A stretch of 64,000 nt of DNA from Opisthocomus hoazin. Lineage: Eukaryota > Chordata > Aves > Opisthocomiformes > Opisthocomidae. Shown here piece after piece: positions 42,701 to 54,700 of the stretch; within the stretch, counting starts at the first letter, position 1; each line of letters begins with the position of its first letter. A program made the translations under genes and the position numbers. The notes under the pieces are model-generated. The model was not told the DNA's origin. It saw only the letters and a program-made list of their open reading frames with translations, and made no database searches. The stretch spans positions 2,108,001 through 2,172,000 of the forward strand of contig NC_134419.1 in NCBI RefSeq assembly GCF_030867145.1, in the 5' to 3' direction.

Positions 42701-45700
42701 AGAGTCTGGCCCCGTCCTCCTGACACCCACCCTGCAGATATTTAGAGGCATTTCTAAGGTCCCCTCTCAGCCTTCTCTTCTCCAGGCTGAACAAGCCCAG
42801 CTCCCTCAGCCTCTCCTCATAGGAGAGATGCTCCAGTCCCCTCATCATCCTTGCAGCCCTCCGCTGGACTCTCTCCAGCAGCTCCTCATCTTTCTTGAGC
42901 TGGGGAGCCCAGCACTGGACACAGCACTGCAGATGGGGCCTCCCCAGGGCAGAGCAGAGGGGGAAGAGAACCTCCCTCGATCTGCTGGCCATACTCTTCT
43001 TAAAAACCAGCATTCTGCACAAAACCAGCAATCCCCACCAAAAAAACAAACCCCATCTCTGCCTGTGCTCTTCTGCCTGGCAAAGGGGCTGCTCTCAGAG
43101 GGATTACTCCGGCAAATATTTAAGGGCTTGAGAGCTTCCTTCCCAAAATCTGGGCAGGCTTCCATGGAAGATCCTCCAGGCCACGTGGATTTGCAAAGCA
43201 CCCTGCTTTTCTATTCTGGGGGCTTACCAGCAGAGGAGCTGGGGGTTTGGCAGGACGTGCTCCAGCCGGTTGTAGTTCAGCACACGGAAGGTGAGCACCG
43301 CCGGAGCCGGGTTGTTGGCAAAGTGTCGGGTGATGCCCGCTGGGAACGACAGCACCATCTCCCCCGTGATCTTCACGATACACCTGCAGCGCCGGACGCA
43401 GAGACCGAGGGGGGAGGAAACGAGGGGCTCAAAACGCGCCGGGAGGGGAGGGTTCACGCCAGGGATGGTGAGGTGACAGCCCCCCACTTCCCACCCGCCG
43501 CGCCGGGGGAGCGAGCTGCATGTGGTCCTAAACTGGGGCGAGCTGGAATAGCAGCAAAGGCTTGCAGCCTGCTAGGGATGGGGATCAATGCTCCTGGGGA
43601 CATCCCAGGAGCATCCTGAGCCCGGACCCCCAGCCGGTGCCGTGCACCGACACCCCAGCACCTCCTTTCCTCCCTCCCCATCCCTCGAGATGCTCGAGAG
43701 CCTCGACAGCCCCCCAAGTCTGCCCGTACCCCCATGTCGACACCCAGATGCCGCCAGCTGGGACCTACTTGTTCGGGTCAGCCCCTTTGAAGTACGCGTT
43801 GACGGTCTCCGTGAAGGCAGCGGCGACGGGCAGGGTGTCCTGTGCCCCCATGGTGAGGGGGCTGGGTCCCCGCGATGAGCCTGCAACGGAGCAAACACCT
43901 CCACTTCTTACGTGCAGGGAGAAACGGCACCGCTCCCCCCTCCCCGGGCCGGGGCGAGGGGTGCTCTCCGAGACCCCCCCCGCCTAGCTTGGTGGGCAAG
44001 AAGAGCGAAAAAGTCCCCCAGGCTTTGGGTGAGGCTTTAAAAAGGTTTTGAAATTATCTTACCCCACCTCACCTAAAAGCAAGCAAAGAAAATAATGGAG
44101 GAGTCGCAGCCAGGAGCGGCATGCGGGGCGGCAGCCCCCCGGCTCGGCTTCCAGGGGGGCTGCCCCACGGCAAGCTTTGCAGGACAGTTTTTGCAGTAGG
44201 GTTCTGGGCCCCGGCAAGAGGGGCTGGGCAGGTTCGTCGTCCCTTGGCCGGAGAGCTCAGGCTGCCCGTGGGAAAGTGGGATGTCGGCAGCGTCCCCCCC
44301 GACGCTGCCCGGGGGAACCCCAACCTGCGGGGACCCCTGCGATGCCAAACCCCCCGCACGGCTGCTCACCCGGCAAAGCCCCCCGTTCGCCACGGCAAAT
44401 CTGCCGACCGTCGGGAGCTATGGAGGAGAACGTGGGCCTCCGGCTGCTCAAGCAATCCAGCCGCGGTTTAATTAGGTAATTAAAAGGAAAACGAGGAAAA
44501 GTTTGCTCCGGTCGTGCTGTGCTCCCATGGACGCTAGCCAGGCTCTAACGTAACTCGGCGCGGTCACGCGCAGATTTCCCCTCGCCGGCCAGGAAAGGTG
44601 GTCTCCAAAAACCCTGCGGGGATGGAGGCATCGCCGCGGGCGTACGCCGGGAGCCCCGGGCGTGCTGGGAGCCCTGCGCGGGGGCAACGTCCCCCTCCTC
44701 GCGCCCGCCACCGAGCGCAGAGCGAGCGGGGCTCTTGGCACCGCAAAGCCGGTTCAGCCTCGTCTGTTTTTCCGCAATGCACTGTTTTGGGACCTTTTTT
44801 TTTTTGTTTTTAATATCATAATCTTTACATCAGGTTAAGCACAAGGATTACTTCGCCCCCAAACCAGCTAAAAAGGAATGGCAAAATTCTCTGGAGGAGC
44901 AGCCTACCCCGACACCCCCTTACGCCGCTACCTTCATTCACGACGCCCAAATGGGGTGGAAAGGGCCAGGAATTCAGCCCGAGGTTTGAATTCCGAGCAT
45001 CCAAGCGCGTGCCAGCTTCAGCCGAAGCCGTGCAAGATTAAACGCCGGCCCGGGGAAGGGCAGCACCTCCGCGGCGAGCGGAAAGCGGAGCGGCTGAGTG
45101 AAATGCAGGGCGTTGCTGGCGAGCCACTGCTTTCCTGCTTGGACTGTCTCAAAAAAAAGATTATCCCTTCTCTGTCTGCTGCTCCCCGCCGCTGCCCCGC
45201 TGCCGGCTGCCTTTGGCCTCGCATCCGAGCAATCTGCCACGGGTTTTGCGTGGCGTGCGGTGAGGTCCTGGCTCGCTGCTGCAAGTTTTTTGCGTGTAAA
45301 GAAAAGGGGTTGAGTGCAGGAAATCAGGATTGGTAACATCTTCTCGGGAAGGCGCTTCTGCCACTTAAATTCAGCTATGAGTTCTGACAGATTAATTGTG
45401 AAAAAACATGGCATTCGTAGATGAGGAGGATTCCTCACGCCTTACAAACGCCTTCGTGCATCGGTGTATGAAACCAAAGCTGCTCTCTCCTAGAGGCAGG
45501 GCTGAGCCCCTCCGGCGCTGGGATGTAGCCCAAAAGGGTGTGAAAAATTAATGCAGCCACGCGACTCCCTCTTGGTCATACGTCTGAAGGGACTCAGGGG
45601 AATCAGTGATGTCAGCCGCAGCCCGGAATAACGACACTCGGTAACGGCAGCGTGTCCGGCTGTCCCACCAGGCAAGACAGACCCGTCGCCATACACACAT

Positions 45701-48700
45701 TAATTATCCTAATCACAGAACTACAGAATGTTCGTGGGTTGGCAGGGACCTCTGTGGGTCACCCAGCCCAACCCCCTGCCCAAGCAGGGTCACCCAGAGC
45801 TGGCTGCACAGCACGGCGTCCAGGCGGGTCTGGAATATCTCCAGAGAAGGAGACTCCACAGCCTCCCTGGGCAGCCTGTTCCAGGGCTCCGTCACCCTCA
45901 GAGGGAAGAAGTTCTTCCTCCTGTTCAGACGGAACTTCCCATGCTCCAGTTTGTGCCCGTTGCCCCTTGTCCTGTCGCTGGGCACCACTGGAAAGAGTCT
46001 GGCCCCATCCTCCTGACACCCACCCTGCAGATATTTAGAGGCATTTCTAAGGTCCCCTCTCAGCCTTCTCTTCTCCAGGCTGAACAAGCCCAGCTCCCTC
46101 AGCCTCTCCTCGTAGGAGAGATGCTCCAGTCCCCTCCTCATCCTCGCAGCCCTGCGCTGGACTCTCTCCAGTAGCTCCTGATGACCCCGCGGAGGCAGAC
46201 CGTGGCTCCTCAAGCCTTCTGCTTGCGAGGACGGGGCCCTGAGCCATGCAGCAGGGACTTGGCAAATGTCCCCTTAAAGAGCAGACACCTCGTGTCCACC
46301 CCAACTGCGCGTGGGGGCACGGGCAGCTCCCCAAACCCACCGATCGTCGCTGCCACGCCGCAATGCCCGGCTACGTGGCGGAGGGGACACGCAGGGCCGC
46401 GGGGCAGCACGCTAACCTACTTTTTCATAAATCCTTTCCATGGGCACCACTGGTGGCTTCTCAGAGAGTGCAGAGAGCACAGCCCCGCTCCCCGCACCCA
46501 GAGCAACGACCCCGCCAGCGCTTCAAATCCAGCTGATTTATCCGGCCGGGATATTCGCATCACACCCACCCAGAAAGAGAGGTGGGATCCCAGAGCATCA
46601 GTGCAGGCTGGCTGCAGAGGGGGGGAGGCTGGCGGTGTCACCCGGCAGAGCAACACCCGGCTGCTCTCCGAAGGGCCAGAGGAAGGTCTTTAGCTGTCCA
46701 GCAGCGGCAAAGCCCACGATCCTTGGCAATATACTCATTATTTTTTGGGAGAGGAAAAAAAACACCCCTCCCAAACATACACGCTCCGACCGCAGCTGGG
46801 TTCAGCCTGGCCCGGATCATCAGGTGAGGGGTAGGCGGCTCTCGTACCAACGCGCCTTCTCCCTGAATTTCAGCCTCTTGTTTCTCCCACCGGTTCTCCG
46901 TACGGATGCGACACTTCTTCATTCTCCAGAATGAAGAATCGGATGTGCAGGGAGAAGCCGGCTCGTCCCGCCTGTCTGCGTCACCAGGCTCAGCTGGGCT
47001 CTGAACATCCGCGCTCGTCGGCGCAGCGACAGCGGCAGAGCATCCGCCACGTTTCTGATCCGACTTTGGATAAAAATCACGTGGATGTAATTGGCATTCG
47101 GGGTTCTCCGTTCCCTCCACTCTTCCCCCACAAACCTACAGGTACATGGCTTCAGAGACTAAACAGCTTTTTTAATAAAAACTTTTAATATAAAAAGAAG
47201 AGCAGACTCTCTCTATTTTAAGCCCTAAAATTCTTTTCCAGAAACTCGAGAGACAAGTCTAGTTAAAGCACACGCTGTGGCCCGCCTCCACCAAAAATCT
47301 GGCTTCTCAGTGACTGCCGCAGTAGTCATTTTTAGAAACTTTTCATTTTGGCAAAATGACTTGATAATACCCGAGGAAAAAAAAAAATCCGCTTTATGGA
47401 GCTTTGGATCCAGCCATGAGCAGCGCACCAGGTTCATTTGCCTTACTTTTCCCTGCACAAAGGTGGAAAACATAGACCGTGGGGTAACGACCGCTGAGTA
47501 CCAGCGATCCCGCTACACAGCTCTGCCCGTGGCTCCAGGACAGCATCACCAAAGCTGCACCACGCTTTTCACACATGAACAGATAATCATAGAATCACAG
47601 AGTGGTTTGGGTTGGAAGGGACCTTGAAGATCATCTGGTTCCAACCCCCCTGCCATCAGCAGGGACATCTCCCACCAGCCCAGGGTGCTCAGAGCTCCAT
47701 CCAACCTGGCCTTGAGCACTGCCAGGGAGGGGGCAGCCACAGCTTCTCTGGGCAGCCTGGGCCAGGGCCTCACCACCCTCAGGGGGAAGAATTTCTTCCT
47801 CATCTCTCATCTAACTCTGCCCTCTGTTAGTTTGGAGCCGTTCCCCCTTGTCCTATCCCTGCACCCCCTTGTGAAAAGCCCCTCTCCACCCTTCCTGTAG
47901 CCCCTCCAGGCATTGGCAGCTGCTCTAAGGTCACCCTGGAGCCTTCTCTTCTCCAGGCTGACCAGCCCCAGCTCCCTCAGCTTGTCCTCGTAGCAGAGGT
48001 GCTCCAGACTACCCCATGCTCTGTAGATTCATGGACCTTAGCCAAAAAAACCCAAATCCAGAAACAAAAGACCATTTCTCTGCTGGCATTTCATGCCCTG
48101 AGGTTCCAAACTCAGCAGATCTCCTTCTTTCCACTTCCCTAGAGACGAGCATTGAAGTTTAGCTTTTCTTTTTTTCAAGTTGGACAAGATTTAGGGCTAG
48201 ATCAGGAAAACCAGAGTGCGGGAGCGAGACAACCCCTTCCCGGGACGCGGGGTGAGCCCGGAGCCAGGGCCACGCTCCCGCAGCCCCGCTGCGGTGCCGG
48301 CGGCCGGCATGCCCTGCGCAAACCCACCCCCCGCTCCGGACCCAAGCACGAGAATTCAGATACAACCTTCAAAAACATTAACACCCAAAATCAGAAGAAC
48401 ACCCTCAAACGCTCGCCCTGCTGGTAGAGCTGGTGCTAACCGAGCGCGGGGAGGAGGAGGAGGAGGAAGCGCGGAGCAGTGGGGTCGGTGGGGATGCGCA
48501 GTGCCGGGGTGCGTACGCTGAGAGGTAACACTTCCAGCCGGTAACTCGCCACAGCTCGGCTCTGCCCGACGCTCCGGGCAGGCAGGCGGCACCTGGGAAA
48601 GGAAACCCAGGAAGGGTTTTTTGCTGGAAACATCAAAACTGCAACGAGGATCGGGAGGAAGCCGTTCCTCCCCGGCCCCCTGCCAGGTCTAAGCCGGGAG

Positions 48701-51700
48701 CTGCCATCGGAGCGGGGACCTCGGGGCCGCACAGCTGTGGCCGATCGAAAGGTGAGAAGGAGGGAAAGAAGAAACCAGCCCCGCTGGTCACCACCACCTC
48801 CAACCCTGCCTGCTGCTGCTGCTGTGGCATCACGTTCGCTGGGACGGGCTTTGCTCCGCAAACACCAACACCCCGTGTCCCGAGGCCAGGCAGCTGGAGG
48901 GGACACGGACCGCACGCTTCACAGAAAGCGAGAAGCATCGAATCACAGAATCATCAAGGTTGGGAAAGACCTCTAAGAGCATCAAGTCCAACCGCCAACC
49001 CAACACCACCATGCCTGCTAAACCATGTCCCCAAGTGCCACATCCAGATGGTTTCTGAACCCCTCCAGGCATGGGGACTCCCCCACTGCCCTGGGCAGCC
49101 TGGTCCAATGCCCGACCACTCTTGCAGTGAAGAAACTTTTCCTAATATCCAATGTAAACCTCCCCTGATGCAGCTTGAGGCCATTGCCCCTCATCCTATC
49201 ACCAGTTAGTTGGGAGAAGAGACCAACCCCCACCTCACTACAACCTTCTTTCAGGTAGTTGTAGAGAGCGAGAAGGTCCCCCCTCAGCCTCCTCTTCTCC
49301 AGACTGAGCAGCCCCAGCTTCCCCAGCTGCTCCTCATCAGACTTGTTCTCCAGACCCTGCACCAGACCCACGGGCACCATGCTCCACACTCCCCGTGCCC
49401 ACAGCATCCCCCAGCAGCCCCAGCCCAGCTCTGCCCGCAAGCACAACAGCTTCAAAGCGCTTCCTTCGGGGTTTGAAGCACCTATTCCTGCCACCATCAA
49501 ACCTCCCCACTTCTCTTTCTTTAAAGAAAAGTCTCTGAGATGAGGCTTCCTCCAACGTGTCCAGGCTCTCGGAGCGGGACTGGCTGCCCAGGCCCCCGTG
49601 CCTCTGCCCTCTCCAAGACGTGACGAATCATAGAATCACAGAATCATTAAGGCTGGCAAAGACCTCTAAGATCACCAAGTCCAACCATCAATCCAGCACC
49701 ACCACGCCTGCTAAACCATGTCCCCAAATGCCACGTCCACGCAGTGTTTGAACCTCTCCAGGGTTGGGGACTCCCCCACTGCCCTGGGCAGCTTGCTCCG
49801 ATGCCCGACCACCCTTTCTGCCCAGAGGAGCTGCCACCCACCCCAAAACAAGCTCTTCTCCCCCACATCCTCCCCAATGCCCCTTCTCGTCAAAGGGGAC
49901 CCCGAACCCACAACACCTCTGGCCAGCCACCCGGCAGCACAGCCTGGGAACGTCTTGGCTACGTTCACCAGCACGCTCCTGACCCCTCGCCGTGGAAAAA
50001 CCGGGTGGAAGGTGGGCAGGGGGCCCCGGCTCGGTGGAGAACCCATCGCCCTTTGGTTTTTAATTACCCGCACTGTGCCACAGCCCGCTCAGGGTAACGA
50101 GCAGCTTGCGAGGGGGAGTAGAAAGCCCTGGTTGACAGAGTCAAGTTCCTCAGCAGTGCAAGCGGTTTCGCTCTCTGGTTGTCACCGCAGTCTCGGTACG
50201 AGAATATGCTTTTGGGTTTTGGTTTGTTTGGGGGGTTTTTTGTAACAAATAAACAGGGAAAGAGATCGTCGGGACAAATGGCACGAATCAAATCAAAATT
50301 ATTCTGGTCGAACTTGCGACGTCGTCTACGTAGCCATAGCATTTCGCACGGAAAGCCGGACTGAAGGAAACCCCGGGAGTCAGAGAGCAAGAGCGAGGGG
50401 AGCAAGTCGTTACCGGGTCTGCTATGCACTACTTACCTTCGAAAGTCAAATAAAACTTTCCTCTGTCAAACCAAACGAGGGAAGGCTGTTCATTCTCTGT
50501 ATGGCCAGGAGTTGAAGCGGGATGGGAAAGGTTAAGGAGAGGGAGAGAGAAGGACACAGTGTGAGTCACAGAGCAGGTCATTTATCTCGCTACGGGGAGG
50601 GGACGAGGCGCTGCAAGCCGTTCACGTGCAGGGAAAGGGGGGGCTTTTAAACGCTGGTTTTGGCGTAGGAGAGAGAAAGCAGAAAGCAAAGCTATGGAAG
50701 CCCAGATGGAAGAGTATTTTGGCCCGCTCGGTGAGGATTTTGGGGGTATTCTCTCTTTTTTTGTCTCGAGTAGAAGAGGCTTCTCGGCTCACGCACTCCG
50801 TTAGCGTATTCTAACCGTGCCGATTTTGGCCAGCGCCTGCGCTCGTCCCCTCCGGCGATGCCGCTGCCGCGCTGGCTGCCCGGGCGGGATGCGGCGGCCG
50901 CGCCGGCGTGCGGAACACGCGGCAGCAGAACGTGGGCACCTTCCGCTGCGGTTCAGGACATAAAACTTGCGGGTGACCAGACCACACGCACACAGAGCAG
51001 GCGATGCCTGGCTGGAATTTTTCCTTTCCCCATCACAACCACCGTTCTGCACTCGCACCGCCTCAAAAGCCGCCTCAGACGCCAGGTACTGCTGAAATAA
51101 GTAGGGGGAAAAAAAAAAAAACGGCTTTCCGAGCTGTTAGGTCAACCCTTTTGAATTTGGGAGGTGACAGCCTTTCACCTCGCCGTCCTTTTGGTCACTG
51201 AGAAACTGCCACGCGAGGTGCTGCGAGCGGTGGGTGCCGGGGGCTCGGGCACGCGGGGTGCCCACTGCCGCCCGCTCCGAAGCCGGATGACAGGAGAACG
51301 CACGGCGCCTTGCAAACGCGGGCAGTTTGTCAATGAAATGTCTGCTGAGAACAGAAACAGAAGAAACGGAATGGAAAGGGGAGAAAATAAAAAAAAAAGA
51401 ATGAAGAAACAAATCCCAAACGAAACCAAGCAGCGCACTGTCTCAACGATAAAAGACAAGGGAGGATTTTAACGAGAAAAAGAACAGAAGGGGCACTGAC
51501 ACGGAAAGAACCGCTTCTTTCTTTGCGATAAATTATTCAGACTGCACATGCAACCACGACGACAGCAAACCAGGACAGCACGGGGGACAAAGAAAGAAGA
51601 TGAGCACTCCTCTGCATGCTCCGGGACAGACTGCGTCGGACTTTGCCACGGGAGACGAGCCGGAGAGCGCGGTGGGGACGGACCCCTCTGCCCTGCACCC

Positions 51701-54700
51701 CTTTCGCCTTCGCTTCTCCCCTTTCTGCATGAGAAACCCAGGGATCACCGCTGCCCACCCTCGCCCGGGTCACCTTGGTGGGGACAGCGGGGAGTGCCTT
51801 GGGCTTCCCCGGAGCGGCTCCCGAACCCCGTCTGCCCCTCTCCTTGCCCCCCATCCTGCTTTTCCCAGGCCAAATCCTGGCAACGCAGCACCCGCTGCTT
51901 CGTTGGCGCGGAGCTGGATGGGTGATACCTGAGATCTGGGGGTGCTGCTCCCGGCTGCCCCGCTCCGTGCCCCCCGCCTGGGGGTGACCCGAGAGCCCTG
52001 AATTCGGCTCTGTCGAGGAAAGCCCCCGTGGAAGGGGTGGGAGCTGCTGGGGCCGGTGGGCGCAGCTTCGCACCCCCCGCAGCTGCCTCAGCCCCCGCTG
52101 CTCAGTGTGGGTACGTCGTTAAAAACATCAAACTGTGATTTTTGTTTCCAAAAACACATGTGTTTGAGAGAAAAAAAAACCATATTTTAAAACAAGAGGC
52201 CAAGGGACCCATCGCCGGCTCAGCCTGTGGGACCAGCACGCAGCCCCCATCTCACGGCCACTGCTCCCAGCCTCCTGACCCCCCCTGTGACCGTCCCTGT
52301 CCTCAGCCTGCCTGCTCCCCTCCACCAAAATCCCATCTCCCACCATGGCCACTGTGCCCACCGGCACCGGCCGAGCCCCCCGCCAGCCCCACCGACGGCC
52401 GGAGCTGCAGGACAGCGGGCACAGACAGGACCAACGGCCGACACACCGGGGATGCTCGGGGCGGGCTGGCCCCTCGCTCGAGCTACGGGTTTTTCACTCC
52501 AGCAGCATGCTGTGACGGTGACCAACAGCCGGCGAACAGGCACAAGCACCTACGACACCTCGAGAGTGAAGCAAACACCAGGACGGAGACGCAGGTCGGA
52601 GACTCCAGCAAACCTACGGGGAGGGATGGGTGGGCACCAGCCCCCGGGGACGGCACCCACCGCACGGCTCAGGGCACCCCATCATCTTCCAGCTATCAAT
52701 GGTGGGGCTGGGGGGGGTGATGCTGCTGCTCCCCACGGCCTCGTAAGGTGACAGCTGGTGGGACACGTGGCTGAGCACGCACAAAGCCCAGCCAGGTCTG
52801 GTTTTTTGGAAGGTTGGGGTTTGGCTTCCTCCGCAGAGCCCCTCTGCCAGCCGATGCCAACCTGCAAAGCTCCCTCCCCGCCACGCAAACCAGGTGTGCT
52901 GGCCACGAAAAAACCACGGAAAGACAAGAAGAAAGGTGTTCCCAGCGGGAGATGGAGCTGCGGGAAGCGAGGGGCGGTGGGGCCGGCAGCAGGGTGGGAT
53001 GGCAGGGGGGGCGAGGAGGGAGCGCTGAAGCCGGGATGGAGGGGACGGAGGGGACGGAGGAGCGAGGCACGGGGGGACCCAGCGCGTGGAGCCTGGGAGC
53101 TGCCAGCCAGACTTTATCTGCATTTCTGATCTCAGGCCCCAGGGGCACCTTGGGGAGGGGGGGGGTTGGCAAACCCCACGTTTTTCAGGATTTTTCTCCA
53201 AAAGCAGACTGCAGCGCTTCGATCTGGGCTAGGACGTATCGAGCGAACGGTTTGGAAGAGCCGTCTCCAAGAACCCGTCTCCTGCCACCACTTGAAGGGG
53301 AAGTACGAATTTAGGACGTTCAAAGAGATTTAATATCAGTTGTCTCCTGGATCCCACTGTCTGGCTCCCAGCCCCCCTCCCCTCCAGGGTACAAGCACCC
53401 ACCCGCAAATAAAGCTTATTTTGACCAAATTTACCGACCACAAGCGCATTTTATATCATATTTCACTTGGTGACCACCTCTACCTTCACCAAACATTCAT
53501 TTTTTCATGGTATTTGAAGCTGCCACAAAAAGAAATCTTCCCTAGCAGCATCACGCTCATAATCCATCACTCACCCCCCCCCCCAAAATCTCTTTTTGCA
53601 TTTAAAAACCTGATGGAAATTAATGAATGTGGACCCAAAGAACAATCCAGCAAAGAAATGCCCAGGTTTCAGGAATCTTTCAAGCGCGTGGAGAGGCCGG
53701 AAAGGGGAAAGCACAGCAGCGCTGTGAGTTTTTACCAACGGTGGGAGTGGTGGCTGCGCTCAGGGAGTTGGTGGAAGAGATGGAAGAAGTACTTTCGGCG
53801 CGGGCTAAAGGTGCTATCGGAGGAGGGCTGGATGAGTGAATAGGAGGGCTAAAAGGCCTGGACTGTAGAAAAACATAAAAAAGCAAAAGGTTAATGAGTG
53901 TACGCGCAGCGACGTTCGCATCAGACAGAGAGAAGCTTTCGCCTGAAGCCGTGACCCTCTGTGCCTCCCGGCAGCCCCGCTGAACAACTCCGGTTCTTTC
54001 TTTTTTCATTTTAGCCTGGGCCCAGAGGACTGGCAGATGATTCCCACCATCGTGTGGGTCTGGGCATTTGAAGTCCCCATCCGCACCGAGCATGGGTGCT
54101 CCGGGGGCCGGGGGCTGGATTTAACGCAGCCGGTGTTGGGAAGGGAGCGGTCCCACCACGCGCCAGCTCACTCCGGAGCGGCTCATCGGCTCCTTACGGA
54201 TCCTTTGGGGACATTTTCATATCCATGACATCAACCTGACATTCTTTATGACTTAGCTAGAGCAGCCCGGGGCGGCGGGGCAGAGCCCCACAGCCCAGCT
54301 AGCACGGCACGGTGGTGGGGAGCCCCACCAAAGATCGCCGGGTGACCCCCAGCCAGACCCGCACTGCTTTTGCCCTGGGTGCCCAGACACGGCCGGACTC
54401 TTCCCACGGGCGCGTTCCCTATCCCATCCCATCCCTATGGGGCCATCTTCTTCCTTCGCCGTAACCACAAACCAGCGCTCGCCCGTGGCTGGCATCGCCG
54501 AGCACGAGGTGCCCACAGCCATCTTGCCCCCTACTCTTCGTCGCGGCGAGGAAGCTGTAGCAGGCTCCGAGCACTTACTCGCTCGTAACAACTCGCTCTG
54601 CCCCGTTAACCTCTCACCGGAGACCACCAATGCCCCCCGCGCGTGCGTCCCATGGCGAACGTACCACGTCGGTGACGGCGGGCTTGCCGGGGGGCAGCTT

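Larger units (their letters stand above)
43881..50436 (-). other. SGIP1: SGIP1 intron, 6.6 kb, CR1-rich
   Basis: Holds CR1 copies 3-6. Between them are GC-rich stretches with open frames on both strands (for example 44121-44471 plus) that show no recognisable similarity. No further SGIP1 exon was found between the exons at 43769 and 50437, whose phases join. Confidence 0.7.

Noticed and set aside
42078-43619. 513-codon plus-strand open frame, the longest in the window
   Set aside because: It is antisense to three SGIP1 mu-homology exons and to CR1 copy 2. Its peptide is the reverse-strand reading of the CR1 element; no independent gene evidence.
48152-49555. Overlapping open frames on both strands around 48.2-49.5 kb
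   Set aside because: Partly CR1 copy 5 and partly GC-rich intron; no family recognised and SGIP1 exon phases leave no missing exon.
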